54,704 nt of DNA, taken from positions 1 to 54,704 of the forward strand of contig JAEUII010000146.1 in assembly GCA_016795145.1 (NCBI GenBank), read 5' to 3'. The notes beneath the pieces are model-generated. The model was not told where the DNA came from and did not search any database. It worked only from the letters and a program-made list of their open reading frames with translations. Made by a program: the position numbers and the translations under genes. Below, piece by piece: positions 27,628-35,434 of this stretch (position 1 is the first letter of the stretch; each line of letters starts with the position of its first letter). The DNA comes from Planctomycetaceae bacterium. GTDB lineage: Bacteria; Planctomycetota; Planctomycetia; Planctomycetales; Planctomycetaceae.

Positions 27628-28122
27628 TCAGCCTGCGTAGAACGGATGCTTTGCGTCGCGGGAAGCGAGGACTTCCTCAATCTTTGGCTCGCCCTTCATG
27701 GCTCGCTCGATCGACAGCTTGGTCGCTTCGTAGTTGTACTGGTAGATCTTCTTGTCGTCAGCAGCTTCCCAGTGAATGAAGACACCGCAAACGATGACGA
27801 GGTTTTCAGCCTGATCCTTTGGAATCACGCCGGACTTGACGCAGTCGGTGACAGCGTCAGCAACGGCCTTCTGAGCAGGTCCGAACATCTGAACGGCCTG
27901 GCGAGCACCCTTGATGGTGACCTTGGTGATCATGACAGTTGCTGGCTTCACAGCAACGTTTGGAGTCAGAACGGCCAGCAGGTTGCTGTGGCCCATCTTC
28001 TGATCAGCCAGAGCGTTTGCGAACGCGATACCAACCGGACCGGCCTTGTCGCCGATCAGCAGGTCGATATGTGCCACTTCATTGCCGTCGCCGGCCAGAG
28101 CTTCTCCAACGAACATCGACAT
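27628..28122 (-). CDS. fae: Formaldehyde-activating enzyme
   Basis: Fae condenses formaldehyde with tetrahydromethanopterin to give methylene-H4MPT, the entry step of the H4MPT C1 pathway found in methylotrophs, methanogens and planctomycetes. The 164-residue product matches the family over its full length. It has the N-terminal [12 protein letters not shown] with the catalytic histidine (H18 here), [27 protein letters not shown] and the C-terminal [21 protein letters not shown] choose ATG 28122 (MSMFVGEAL), preceded by AAGGATC with a five-base gap, rather than the longer frame to 28155. It has its own terminator. The divergent neighbour is an ATP-grasp gene like those in H4MPT gene clusters, supporting a true C1 role; other pathway genes are not in this window. 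Confidence 0.96.
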   Translation of the reverse strand: MSMFVGEALAGDGNEVAHIDLLIGDKAGPVGIAFANALADQKMGHSNLLAVLTPNVAVKPATVMITKVTIKGARQAVQMFGPAQKAVADAVTDCVKSGVIPKDQAENLVIVCGVFIHWEAADDKKIYQYNYEATKLSIERAMKGEPKIEEVLASRDAKHPFYAG

Positions 28123-28226
28123 GTTGAGATCCTTTGCAAAATTCAGTCGAAACACGATTCAGCGACCGCAGACGGGTTGAGGAGATCGGTACAGATCCGC
28201 CTCATCAGCCACACTTTGCAGTTGTC

Positions 28227-28255
28227 TGCGGAAGCAGCCTGTCGCTGCTTCTGCA
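28227..28255. promoter_or_regulatory. Hairpin in the fae/ATP-grasp divergent region
   Basis: TGCGGAAGCAGC-CTGTC-GCTGCTTCTGCA forms a 12-bp stem with one G-T wobble. It lies about midway between the two divergent genes (28122 and 28375). It could be an operator or a leader hairpin for either. No T-tract follows on either strand, so it is not a terminator. Confidence 0.45.
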
Positions 28256-28374
28256 ATAAGGTGCCTGTGTTGTGGACAAGGTCGCCTGGAACAAAGAACA
28301 ATAGATGTAGACCGATCTGCCAGGCTGGCAAATGGCATTCTCTGTTGCTCAAACTTTGATCAGGATCGCGTTTT

Positions 28375-29691
28375 TTGTTCCCATCTTCAACCGACGAGGC
28401 CATCGAGTCCTCAACTTCGCATGAACCCGAACGCCTTCGGTCGGACACTCGCAATGCGCCGTCGCCGATTCGCACTGTGCTGGTTTGCGGAGCCAGTGTG
28501 AGATCTCTGGCGGAGAGTCTGCTAAGCACAGGCTACACACCGCTTTGCATCGATTTCTTTGGCGACAGTGACCTGCGACAGTTGCTTGAACGGAGTGGCG
28601 GCCAATATCTGGGAGCGATGAAGAGCTTTCGCGAACTCCCTGAGCGGATCGCCGATGTGCCAGCAGATGTCCCACTGGTTTGGGGCGGCGGGCTGGAAAA
28701 CGAACCGGACATCCTTGAGCAGATCGCTGTTCAACGACGCATCTGTGGTGTTTCCCCGGACTTTGTTCGAAGGGTAAGGACCCCGCAGACACTCGACGAA
28801 CTCTTTCAGGGTACCGCACTCCTTCGCCCTCGCAGAATTTCACGTGGTGAGGTTCAGTTATCCCGTGGAGGCGGCTGCTGGCTCCGAAAGCCCTGCCGCA
28901 GTGGCGGAGGGCTTGGGATTGAATTCTGGGACTGCGCGCACGCAGGCCGCGAAATTGAAGACGGCACATATCTTGAGGAGTACATCGAGGGTCTGCCGTG
29001 TTCCGTCGTGGCCTACGGAGACGGTCAGGGCCATGCAACGCTGATCGGGGCCAGCCTGCTCCTTTCGGGCCTCACCGAGCTTGGAGCAACGGGCTTTCAG
29101 TTTTGCGGAAACCTGGGTCCCGTTGAATTGTCAGGTGCCATGCACCTTGAAGTGTCGAATGCAGTAAAAACACTTGCTTCCCGCACTTATTTTGGTGGCA
29201 TTGTTGGCCTGGATCTTGTGGCGAGTCCGATGGGCGTTTTTCTGCTGGAAGTGAATCCCAGAGTCACTGCATCGCACTGGTTGTATGAGCTGGATTTGCC
29301 GGGACGCCTCGTGAGTCTGCAGGTCGCGGAAGGAGCGTTGGGGGCGGGTTGCCCGGCAGGGCCGGCAGGGGTTTCTGATGCCAGAATCGCGCGGGTCGGT
29401 GCACAGTTGATCGTTTGGAGTCGGCAGGCCCAGGAGGTTCCTGATCTCATGCCGGTCCAGCTTTCTGGTGGGCTGCGGTTTGCTGATGTGCCGGAACCAG
29501 GAGCCCTCGTTGAGTCCGGCACACCATTGTGCTCATTGCTGGCTACCGGGGCGTCTGCCGCGCAATTGATCGACATACTGCTGGAGAATCCGTCAGCGCT
29601 CCACAAAGTGGGGATCGATGTGGTTGCTCTGCAGGCCGTGTTGAGGCAGCGACTGGAGCTGGCCGCGAGTCTGGGGGTTCGCATCCTGTGA
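28375..29691 (+). CDS. ATP-grasp protein of the H4MPT-pathway (OrfY-like) type
   Basis: A protein of up to 438 residues with an ATP-grasp fold. A preATP domain opens with TVLVCGASVRSLAESLLSTG (about 34-53). Then come the grasp loop RKPCRSGGGLGIEFW near 170, YLEEYIEGLPCSVVAYGDG near 198, and the metal-binding GIVGLDLVAS...FLLEVNPRVTASHW near 275-302. The family joins a carboxylate to an amine or thiol. Its place next to fae fits OrfY, a conserved ATP-grasp protein of H4MPT gene clusters implicated in cofactor biosynthesis; I infer that identity from context. No ATG start exists early in the frame. The TTG at 28375 is used here, and a GTG near 28478 is an alternative. Neither has a good ribosome binding site. 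Confidence 0.82.
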   Translation: MFPSSTDEAIESSTSHEPERLRSDTRNAPSPIRTVLVCGASVRSLAESLLSTGYTPLCIDFFGDSDLRQLLERSGGQYLGAMKSFRELPERIADVPADVPLVWGGGLENEPDILEQIAVQRRICGVSPDFVRRVRTPQTLDELFQGTALLRPRRISRGEVQLSRGGGCWLRKPCRSGGGLGIEFWDCAHAGREIEDGTYLEEYIEGLPCSVVAYGDGQGHATLIGASLLLSGLTELGATGFQFCGNLGPVELSGAMHLEVSNAVKTLASRTYFGGIVGLDLVASPMGVFLLEVNPRVTASHWLYELDLPGRLVSLQVAEGALGAGCPAGPAGVSDARIARVGAQLIVWSRQAQEVPDLMPVQLSGGLRFADVPEPGALVESGTPLCSLLATGASAAQLIDILLENPSALHKVGIDVVALQAVLRQRLELAASLGVRIL

Positions 29692-29706
29692 ACGATGCGA
29701 AGGTAA

Positions 29707-29731
29707 CAAAAAACCCGCTCCGAAGAGCGGG
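29707..29731 (-). terminator. Rho-independent terminator of the LexA-like gene
   Basis: On the minus strand CCCGCTC-TTCG-GAGCGGG is followed directly by TTTTTTG. It lies 54 bases beyond the LexA-like stop codon and just after the convergent ATP-grasp stop. Confidence 0.88.
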
Positions 29732-29784
29732 CTGATTCATTACTCAAATTGGTCTGTCGATCGCAATTTGTCTACTGGCGATGA

Positions 29785-30432
29785 TCAGGTACGGACCACT
29801 GGTTCGACCGGTGCCGGAGGCTGAACCTGAGGCACTTTGAACTTGCGAATCACTCCTGTAATCACACCCATAACCTGTCGGGTCGTTGGTGAGTATGCGC
29901 CGGGGATTGCCGGCGACAGTTGATTCGAACCTTCCTGGACCGTGCAGATGATGACGGCGTGTCGGTCATCGAGAGCCGCGACATGACAGCCTGGCAGCAG
30001 AGGAGCATCGCGAGAGATGATGATGTGATCACCACTCACGATGTTCAAACTGGCGAAGGAATTTCCTTCGACCTTCAGACAGCCAATGTCGCTTCCTTCG
30101 AAGACGGAGGCAAAGGAAACGGCTTCGTCCGAGGATACGGAAGGCTGAATCGGGCCACCTGAGGCGGTACTTCCAATCAGTGACACGGAAAGCCGATTCT
30201 GTGGTGCATCCGACAGCTGAATGGCACGCGACATGTTCTGCTCGCGGCTAATCAGCCCCTTACGCTCCAATGCCTTCAGATGGCACATCACACCGTTCGG
30301 AGAACGGATGTCGAAGTGCAGGCCAATTTCTCGAACTGTCGGGCCGTAACCTCGATTAATAATCTTGTCGCGAAGGAACTCGTAGATTTCCCGTTGCCGT
30401 TTTGTCAGCGAGGTCTTCTTTCCGCCTGGCAT
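29785..30432 (-). CDS. LexA-like repressor lacking the catalytic lysine
   Basis: The 215-residue protein has LexA architecture. It has an N-terminal winged helix (LTKRQREIYEFLRDKI, then GYGPTVREIGLHF, SPNGVMCHLKALERKG) and a C-terminal S24-like domain ending GVITGVIRKFK. In real LexA, RecA-DNA triggers self-cleavage by a Ser/Lys dyad. The serine is kept (S125 in VEGNSFASL), but the lysine position (DDEVTVKRL in E. coli) reads DDRHAVIIC, with Ile at 161, and the cleavage bond Ala-Gly reads Ser-Gly (STASGGP, 88-94). It therefore probably cannot self-cleave. It may repress constitutively or respond to another signal. The start ATG 30432 follows AGGAAAAG. It is either a divergent LexA or a LexA-derived regulator. 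Confidence 0.85.
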   Translation of the reverse strand: MPGGKKTSLTKRQREIYEFLRDKIINRGYGPTVREIGLHFDIRSPNGVMCHLKALERKGLISREQNMSRAIQLSDAPQNRLSVSLIGSTASGGPIQPSVSSDEAVSFASVFEGSDIGCLKVEGNSFASLNIVSGDHIIISRDAPLLPGCHVAALDDRHAVIICTVQEGSNQLSPAIPGAYSPTTRQVMGVITGVIRKFKVPQVQPPAPVEPVVRT

Positions 30433-31205
30433 TCTTTTCTTTTCCTGATGAGTCGATAAAGCGACTGGCCGAATATCGGTCATTCGCGATGAGAGTCCAT
30501 TTTCTGAGGCCACATTGATCACAGTGTCCACCTTTCGATCACAATTCCGGCGACCCAATTTGGGAGGTCGCCAGACCACTCGTGAGAATCAGAGGGCCGG
30601 AATCCACAATTCCAGCGTTTTCGAAGCTGATTCACGGTGTTGCAGGCCTGTGAACCTGAAGTCTGTTTTTCCGTGTCTCCATTGCTGCAAACACGATGCC
30701 GCAGATGTAGACGGAAATACAGGCTGTTACTCAAAGTCGTATGGTTCACCACGGTGTCTGTGACTTTGTGGAAAACACATACGATTCCGACAACCCAACA
30801 CGGGAAACAGTTCTCTGTTGCCGTGTTTCTCCTGGCAACAATCGAAATTCTCCCGGAAACGAGCAATTGCCTAAAACCAGATGCGTGAGTCTAGTTCCTT
30901 GGTGGCAAAGCACTTCCGTCAATTGGAAGGCTTGACACGACGATGTTGAGTTGTTGTAAGGGATGACATCTGTACTGTATCCCCAAATCGGCAGTGGTCA
31001 CCGCCAGTTTTACTGGATTCCTGCCGGAACCTGTTCGGCTGTTGTTTGCGAGAAACAGCTCCGCATCGGGAAATCCAATACGAGCCGCCATCTGGGGAGG
31101 TTTTCCGAGGTGGGCCGGTGTAGAAACTGAGCAAATTATGCTTCAGAGGTCTGCATGCTGTTCGGGCTTGTAAGACTTACAAGCCAAATCAGCTTCCCAT
31201 AGGAC
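30433..31205. promoter_or_regulatory. Long gene-free region upstream of the LexA-like gene
   Basis: About 770 bases have no credible gene. Near the LexA-like start are two direct repeats GATCACA exactly 20 bp apart (30517-30523 and 30537-30543) and an inverted repeat GGCGACC-N10-GGTCGCC (30549-30572). These are candidate operators. At 31165-31185 is a perfect 21-bp palindrome (GGCTTGTAAG-A-CTTACAAGCC). A TTGACA-N17-TGTAAG pair reads rightward near 30934-30962 but leads to no gene. Confidence 0.45.
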
Positions 31206-31607
31206 TTACCCGCATACTTCATCCAACACAGATTCATCCACATAAATGGGAAGAATTGGTGAATGATGAACAGCAATTGCCACAGCATCACTTGGTCGGC
31301 AGTCAATCTTTTGTACTGAGTCGCCGATTCGAACCTGAAGAGCTGCGTAATACGTATGCTCTTTCATTTCAGTGATGTGAATTTCCTCAAAGACGCCCCC
31401 AAGTTGCTCAACGATGTTGATCAGCAACTGGTGTGTCATTGGGCGAAACGGGGGCTCTTCGAGCAGTCGCCGGTTGATGGCCTGCGCTTCAAATTGACCG
31501 ATCAGAATCGGAAATTCACGAGTGCCATTCACCTCGCGCAGGAAGATGGCCTGCTGGTCTGGCATCTCGGAAACAACCACTCTTTTGAGTTCCATCTGAA
31601 CGGGCAC
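31206..31607 (-). CDS. Bifunctional nuclease (BFN/DUF151) family protein
   Basis: A 133-residue protein of the DUF151/bifunctional nuclease family, small proteins with reported nuclease activity in plants and thermophiles. Family features are the paired acidic/basic strand LKRVVVSEMPDQQAIFLREV, FPILIGQFEAQAI, RPMTHQLL and the C-terminal IDCRPSDAVAIAV, the most conserved block. The start is decided by sequence: AGGAGG lies six bases before a GTG at 31607 (giving VPVQMELKRV), whereas the ATG four codons later is too far from it, and the frame further up runs into a palindromic repeat. The gene is alone. A perfect 21-bp palindrome lies 20 bases beyond its stop. The role in planctomycetes is unknown. 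Confidence 0.85.
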   Translation of the reverse strand: MPVQMELKRVVVSEMPDQQAIFLREVNGTREFPILIGQFEAQAINRRLLEEPPFRPMTHQLLINIVEQLGGVFEEIHITEMKEHTYYAALQVRIGDSVQKIDCRPSDAVAIAVHHSPILPIYVDESVLDEVCG

Positions 31608-31680
31608 TCGAATCCTCCTGGTGGCAAACTTGCGGTCCGTTAACGAAACACGTCCGTTGAAAAAAGAAGCTCGCCGTTTT

Positions 31681-31706
31681 GTCATGCCCGCCTCCGCGGG
31701 AATGAC
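31681..31706. repeat. Palindromic repeat, family D, copy 2
   Basis: GTCATGCCCGC-CTCC-GCGGGAATGAC is a 26-bp near-perfect palindrome related to the copy at 23149. It lies 20 bases before the DUF1080 stop codon's downstream side and 74 bases upstream of the BFN start. Confidence 0.75.
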
Positions 31707-31726
31707 GATGGCTTTTCAACAGACTG

Positions 31727-32368
31727 CTAAGGCAGCCGACGAACCTTGAGATTTCGGAAATAGACTTTGCTGTCAGGATCATGCGCCTGAAGTGCGAAAG
31801 TTCCTTCACCAAGGCGTCGCTCAAACTCCTTTGAGAACGCCTCTTTACCTTCGGGTTCCGTATAGTCGACAGTGGTCTTATCATTGATCTTGATCACGAT
31901 ATGTCGACCTTCCACCTTGATGGAGGTCTTATACCACTCGTTGTCCTTTAGTCCCGGGTTTCCTACGTCGACGACACCGTAAAGACTGCCCGACTTCTTC
32001 GGATCGCTCTGCGTGACGTTGACCTGGCATTCCAGTCCGTACCGAGGCCAGCCTTCATCCTGCCACTTTGTGTGAAAGTAGATGCCGGCATTGCTGCCCG
32101 GAGTTGTCATCACTTCGCACTCAAATTCGAAGTTTCGGAACGGTTCTTTTTCACCTTCGAAAAAGAGGTGGCTACGTTCACCGTGGCAAACGAGTGTCCC
32201 GTTCTCGATCTTCCATGAATCTTTATGTTCGCTGGCTTTCCAGCCGGTCATCGTTTTTCCATCAAACATCTCTTTCCATTCGCTGGTGCTGCCAGGAACA
32301 ACGGCAAATGTTGTTGTGGCCAGCAGCAGGAATGCAGCTGCAAACAGCGAGGTAGATTTGCGTAACAT
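31727..32368 (-). CDS. Exported DUF1080 (3-keto-disaccharide hydrolase-like) protein
   Basis: The 213-residue product has a signal peptide (MLRKSTSLFAAAFLLLATTTFA) and one DUF1080 domain, a concanavalin/laminarinase-like beta-sandwich. It shows EMFDGKTMTGWKAS, WKIENGTLVCHG, FRNFEFECEVMTTPGSNAGIYFHT, then WYKTSIKVEGRHIVIKIND and the final VYFRNLKVRRLP. Members bind or cleave 3-keto-glycosides in the periplasm, and the domain is highly expanded in planctomycetes. ATG 32368 is preceded by GGAGAG. An oxidoreductase and a sugar-type regulator lie nearby, which fits a small glycoside pathway, but the three genes are not in one operon. Confidence 0.9.
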   Translation of the reverse strand: MLRKSTSLFAAAFLLLATTTFAVVPGSTSEWKEMFDGKTMTGWKASEHKDSWKIENGTLVCHGERSHLFFEGEKEPFRNFEFECEVMTTPGSNAGIYFHTKWQDEGWPRYGLECQVNVTQSDPKKSGSLYGVVDVGNPGLKDNEWYKTSIKVEGRHIVIKINDKTTVDYTEPEGKEAFSKEFERRLGEGTFALQAHDPDSKVYFRNLKVRRLP

Positions 32369-32570
32369 GGGTCTCTCCGGAAGGGATTGTGTTGGAGAAA
32401 GGTGGGTGTCGAGCATACGAAGCAGACTATCGAAAACGGCCACGGATTTCATCACCTCAACGGAGATTCTTGTCCTCCCGGGAATTCCGAACAAAGCCGT
32501 TCCGGTTTCCCGGATTCCGTGAATTCAGAAGCAGTAAATCATCAACGCGTCGCGCGGAGGCCAGGCAGGT

Positions 32571-33728
32571 TCATGATCGATTGCGCATCCGGCTTCGAAA
32601 GTCTCGCGGTGTTTCACCAACTTCCCTCTTGAAAGTCACCGACAGGTATTCAACGTGCCGAAACCCGGCGGCTTCTGCAATTTCTGTGAGCGGAAGATCG
32701 GTTTCAGACAACAGCTGTCGGCACCGTTCAATTCGAAGTCGAATGATCTCAGCATGAGGAGTTCGGCCCAGCAGCTTTCGAAAACGACTCTCAAAGATAC
32801 GGCGCGAAACAGGTATCTGCTTCAGGATCTCCTGAACAGTTGCACCACTGCATGCCTGTGATCGGATCAATCTGAGGGCGGAGACAATGTCCGGGTCGTT
32901 GATGGCAAGGACGTCTGTTGACTGACGTGTCCGAATGCCGAGTGGTGGAATCAGGCGAGGCTCGGTTCCTACCTGCTCACCGTCCATCATTCGATTCAAA
33001 AGAGCGGCGGCTTCGAATCCGGTCTTCCACGAGTTTGGCATGACGCTGGAAAGCGGAGGGTCACAAAGCTCGCACAGCCGTCTGTCATTGTCGACGCCAA
33101 GGACCGCCACTTCGTCCGGAACAGCGATGTCCTCGTCTCGGCAGATCGCGAGCAGCTGCTGAGCCTTAATGTCATAGCAGGCCAGAATGCCAACAGGGCG
33201 AGGCAGCTTCTGAAGCCACTTCAGCAAACCTTTTCGGTCCTTGTTCCACGAGTAGCCAGGAACCGTGCGCGCGACCGAATGATGACAGAAGTACCGCGCG
33301 CCACGAGATTCCACGATCGCGCGGAACTTCTCTTCTCGCCAGTCCGACCAGCGAAATCCCGGGTCGCCACAGAATGCCAGGTTACGGAAGCCACGTTCCA
33401 GAAGATGTTCAGCGGCGATCTGTGAGATCTGTGCGTCGTCGGTTTCAAGCCACGGGACATCTTCCAGGAATCGGCCAGCACTGACGTCTACGACGGGCAG
33501 TCGAGTCGCGCGGACCGCTCGTGCGATCTGGTTCGTTTCGATGCGCGCGATGATGCCGTCGCCTTTCCAGCGACGCAGCCAGTCCGGAGGATCCGCACCG
33601 CGGCCCTGCTCCGGCAGATAGACGGACCAGCCCCCCGTTTTCTGAACGAATCCAATGATGCCGTCCAGCAGACCGCGGGAATACGCGTTGGACGTTTCCA
33701 GCAGCAGGGCGACAGAACGATTCTTCAT
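32571..33728 (-). CDS. xylR: XylR-like sugar-responsive regulator, AraC C-terminus
   Basis: A 385-residue transcription factor. A periplasmic-binding-protein-like sensor domain (about 1-270, starting VALLLETSNAYSRGLLDGI, with GVDNDRRLCELCDPPLSSV) is followed by an AraC-type pair of helix-turn-helix motifs (about 280-380). These include VQEILKQIPVSRRIFESRFRKLLGRTP and LTEIAEAAGFRHVEYLSVTFKREVGETPRDFR. This is the layout of E. coli XylR. ATG 33728 has CAGGAG six bases upstream. The divergent gene at 33973 encodes a Gfo/Idh/MocA oxidoreductase and is a likely target through the 244-bp shared region. The inducer may not be xylose; planctomycetes have many such paralogues. Confidence 0.88.
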   Translation of the reverse strand: MKNRSVALLLETSNAYSRGLLDGIIGFVQKTGGWSVYLPEQGRGADPPDWLRRWKGDGIIARIETNQIARAVRATRLPVVDVSAGRFLEDVPWLETDDAQISQIAAEHLLERGFRNLAFCGDPGFRWSDWREEKFRAIVESRGARYFCHHSVARTVPGYSWNKDRKGLLKWLQKLPRPVGILACYDIKAQQLLAICRDEDIAVPDEVAVLGVDNDRRLCELCDPPLSSVMPNSWKTGFEAAALLNRMMDGEQVGTEPRLIPPLGIRTRQSTDVLAINDPDIVSALRLIRSQACSGATVQEILKQIPVSRRIFESRFRKLLGRTPHAEIIRLRIERCRQLLSETDLPLTEIAEAAGFRHVEYLSVTFKREVGETPRDFRSRMRNRS

Positions 33729-33972
33729 AGACGACTCCTGGCAGGACCATCAGGAATGCGGTGAGGAAACAGGCTGCAGGCCTCGCCGAGACCAGGGACT
33801 GAGCTAAAACAGGGGAGTGTGCGAGAGGATTGCTTAGCGTGTGCGACGCGGTAAAAAAACTCAAGTCTTTTGCGCGATTTCTCATGGAGGTTTGTCGAAT
33901 GCGAGGGCACGATGTTCGTCACGATTGTGCTCAGGTCATTCCGATCTTCCATTCTCACCTCGGGGGTCCCTC

Positions 33973-35091
33973 ATGGCGAAGCAGTTCAATGTGGCGATGA
34001 TTGGTCTTGGTTTCGGAGCGGAGTTTATTCCGATCTACCAGGCGCATCCGAATGCAAACGTAGCGGCGATCTGCCGACGTGATCCCGCAGAACTGAAGAA
34101 GTGCGGTGACCAGTTCGGGATTGATAAGCGATACACCAGCTACGACGAAGTTCTTGCTGACAAGGACATTGATTTCGTCCACATCAACAGTCCGATTCCT
34201 GACCATGCATGGATGTCGCTGAAGGCTCTGGACGCCGGCAAGCATGTGATGTGCACAGTTCCGATGGCCACCACCATCGACGAGTGTCGACAGATTGTTG
34301 AGAAGGTCAAAAAGACCGGCCTGAAGTACATGATGGCTGAGACCGTGGTTTACAGCCGCGAATATCTGTTCATCAAAGAGCTCTACAAGAAGGGTGAACT
34401 TGGCAAGATCCAGCATCTCGCTGCTTCACATCCACAGGACATGGATGGCTGGCCGAGCTACTGGGAAAAGATGATTCCGATGCACTACGCGACTCACGTG
34501 GTCAGCCCCTGTCTGGGTCTGGTCGATGGACTTGCGGAGTACGTCAGCTGCTTTGGAAGCGGAACGGTTCGCGACGACATTGCTCAGAAGTCCGGCAACA
34601 AGTTTGCTGTTGAAACCTGTCACATCAAGATCAAGGACAGTGATCTGACAGCACATATCTGGCGATTCCTGTACGACGTGGCTCGTCAGTACCGCGAGAG
34701 CTTTGACGTGTACGGCACAAAGAAGAGCTTCGAATGGACACTGGTGGAACATGAGCCGCACGTGATTCACACGGCGAAGAAGCCAGAGCCGGAGATTCCG
34801 GAGAAGGTCACGATTCCGGACTTCGCTCATCTGCTGCCGGAACCGATTCGCAAGTTCACTCTGCCATCAGAAATTCACGATGCAGATCACCTGTCGTTCC
34901 TGCAGGGCGGCGGTCATGGCGGATCGCATCCACACCTCGCACATGAAATGATCAGCTCGCTGGTGGAAGACCGCGATCCTCGTCCGAACGCAGTCACATC
35001 CGCCAACTGGACGTGCGTCGGAATTTGCGCCCATGAATCAGCGCTCAAGGGTGGAGAGATTGTCCGGCTGCCGGACTTCACTCTGGGCTAA
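33973..35091 (+). CDS. Gfo/Idh/MocA family oxidoreductase
   Basis: A 372-residue NAD(P)-dependent sugar or inositol dehydrogenase. The Rossmann start is VAMIGLGFGAEFIPIY (residues 7-22), followed by FVHINSPIPDHAWMSLKALDAGKHVMCTVPMA, whose usual EKP is here TVP. So the lysine of the EKP motif is absent, which some subfamilies tolerate. The C-terminal alpha/beta domain includes HYATHVVSPCLGLV with the substrate-site histidine. The start ATG 33973 fits the Rossmann fold; the frame upstream to 33841 is excess. There is no Tat signal, so it is probably cytoplasmic. It is divergent from the XylR-like regulator, which probably controls it. Confidence 0.88.
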   Translation: MAKQFNVAMIGLGFGAEFIPIYQAHPNANVAAICRRDPAELKKCGDQFGIDKRYTSYDEVLADKDIDFVHINSPIPDHAWMSLKALDAGKHVMCTVPMATTIDECRQIVEKVKKTGLKYMMAETVVYSREYLFIKELYKKGELGKIQHLAASHPQDMDGWPSYWEKMIPMHYATHVVSPCLGLVDGLAEYVSCFGSGTVRDDIAQKSGNKFAVETCHIKIKDSDLTAHIWRFLYDVARQYRESFDVYGTKKSFEWTLVEHEPHVIHTAKKPEPEIPEKVTIPDFAHLLPEPIRKFTLPSEIHDADHLSFLQGGGHGGSHPHLAHEMISSLVEDRDPRPNAVTSANWTCVGICAHESALKGGEIVRLPDFTLG

Positions 35092-35218
35092 TTCTGGACG
35101 CGTGATCACGGGAACGAACGCCTCTGATGCCACGATTATTGATCAACATGGTCAGGATTGTGGCATCCGGGGCGCGGTGACTTGCCGTAAGAGAGTTCAT
35201 GTCCTGCGGAGAATGGTC

Positions 35219-35434
35219 ATGCTGAGCAAAGAGACTCTTGAGCGGTATCGCCGGATGACAACCAGCGAACGAGCGGCCGTTGTCGTGCAGTCGATGCGTG
35301 AGAACTGGCCGGCGATGTTTGAGGGGTCCAGCGATAAGATTCGGAAGCGATTCGAACTGTTGCGACGTCAGAACGATGAGCGGAACCGCAACATGCTGGA
35401 GGGACTTTCGAGGACACGAACGGATGCATCCTGA
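35219..35434 (+). CDS. Small 71-residue partner protein of the nucleotidyltransferase
   Basis: No named family comes to mind. The sequence is helical and strongly charged (KETLERYRRMTTSERAAVVV, then RKRFELLRRQNDERNRNML, then EGLSR). I recall similar small proteins encoded just before nucleotidyltransferase genes in other bacteria, but cannot verify this. ATG 35219 has GGAG about seven bases upstream. Its last 11 bases overlap the start of the next gene (ATG 35424), so the two are translationally coupled. The small-first order and overlap are typical of antitoxin-toxin or chaperone-enzyme pairs; the function is inferred only from this. Confidence 0.75.
   Translation: MLSKETLERYRRMTTSERAAVVVQSMRENWPAMFEGSSDKIRKRFELLRRQNDERNRNMLEGLSRTRTDAS

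Noticed and set aside
30934..30962. TTGACA-N17-TGTAAG promoter reading rightward
   Set aside because: It leads to no + strand gene, and the next gene (BFN family) is on the other strand. Kept only as a note in the spacer entry.
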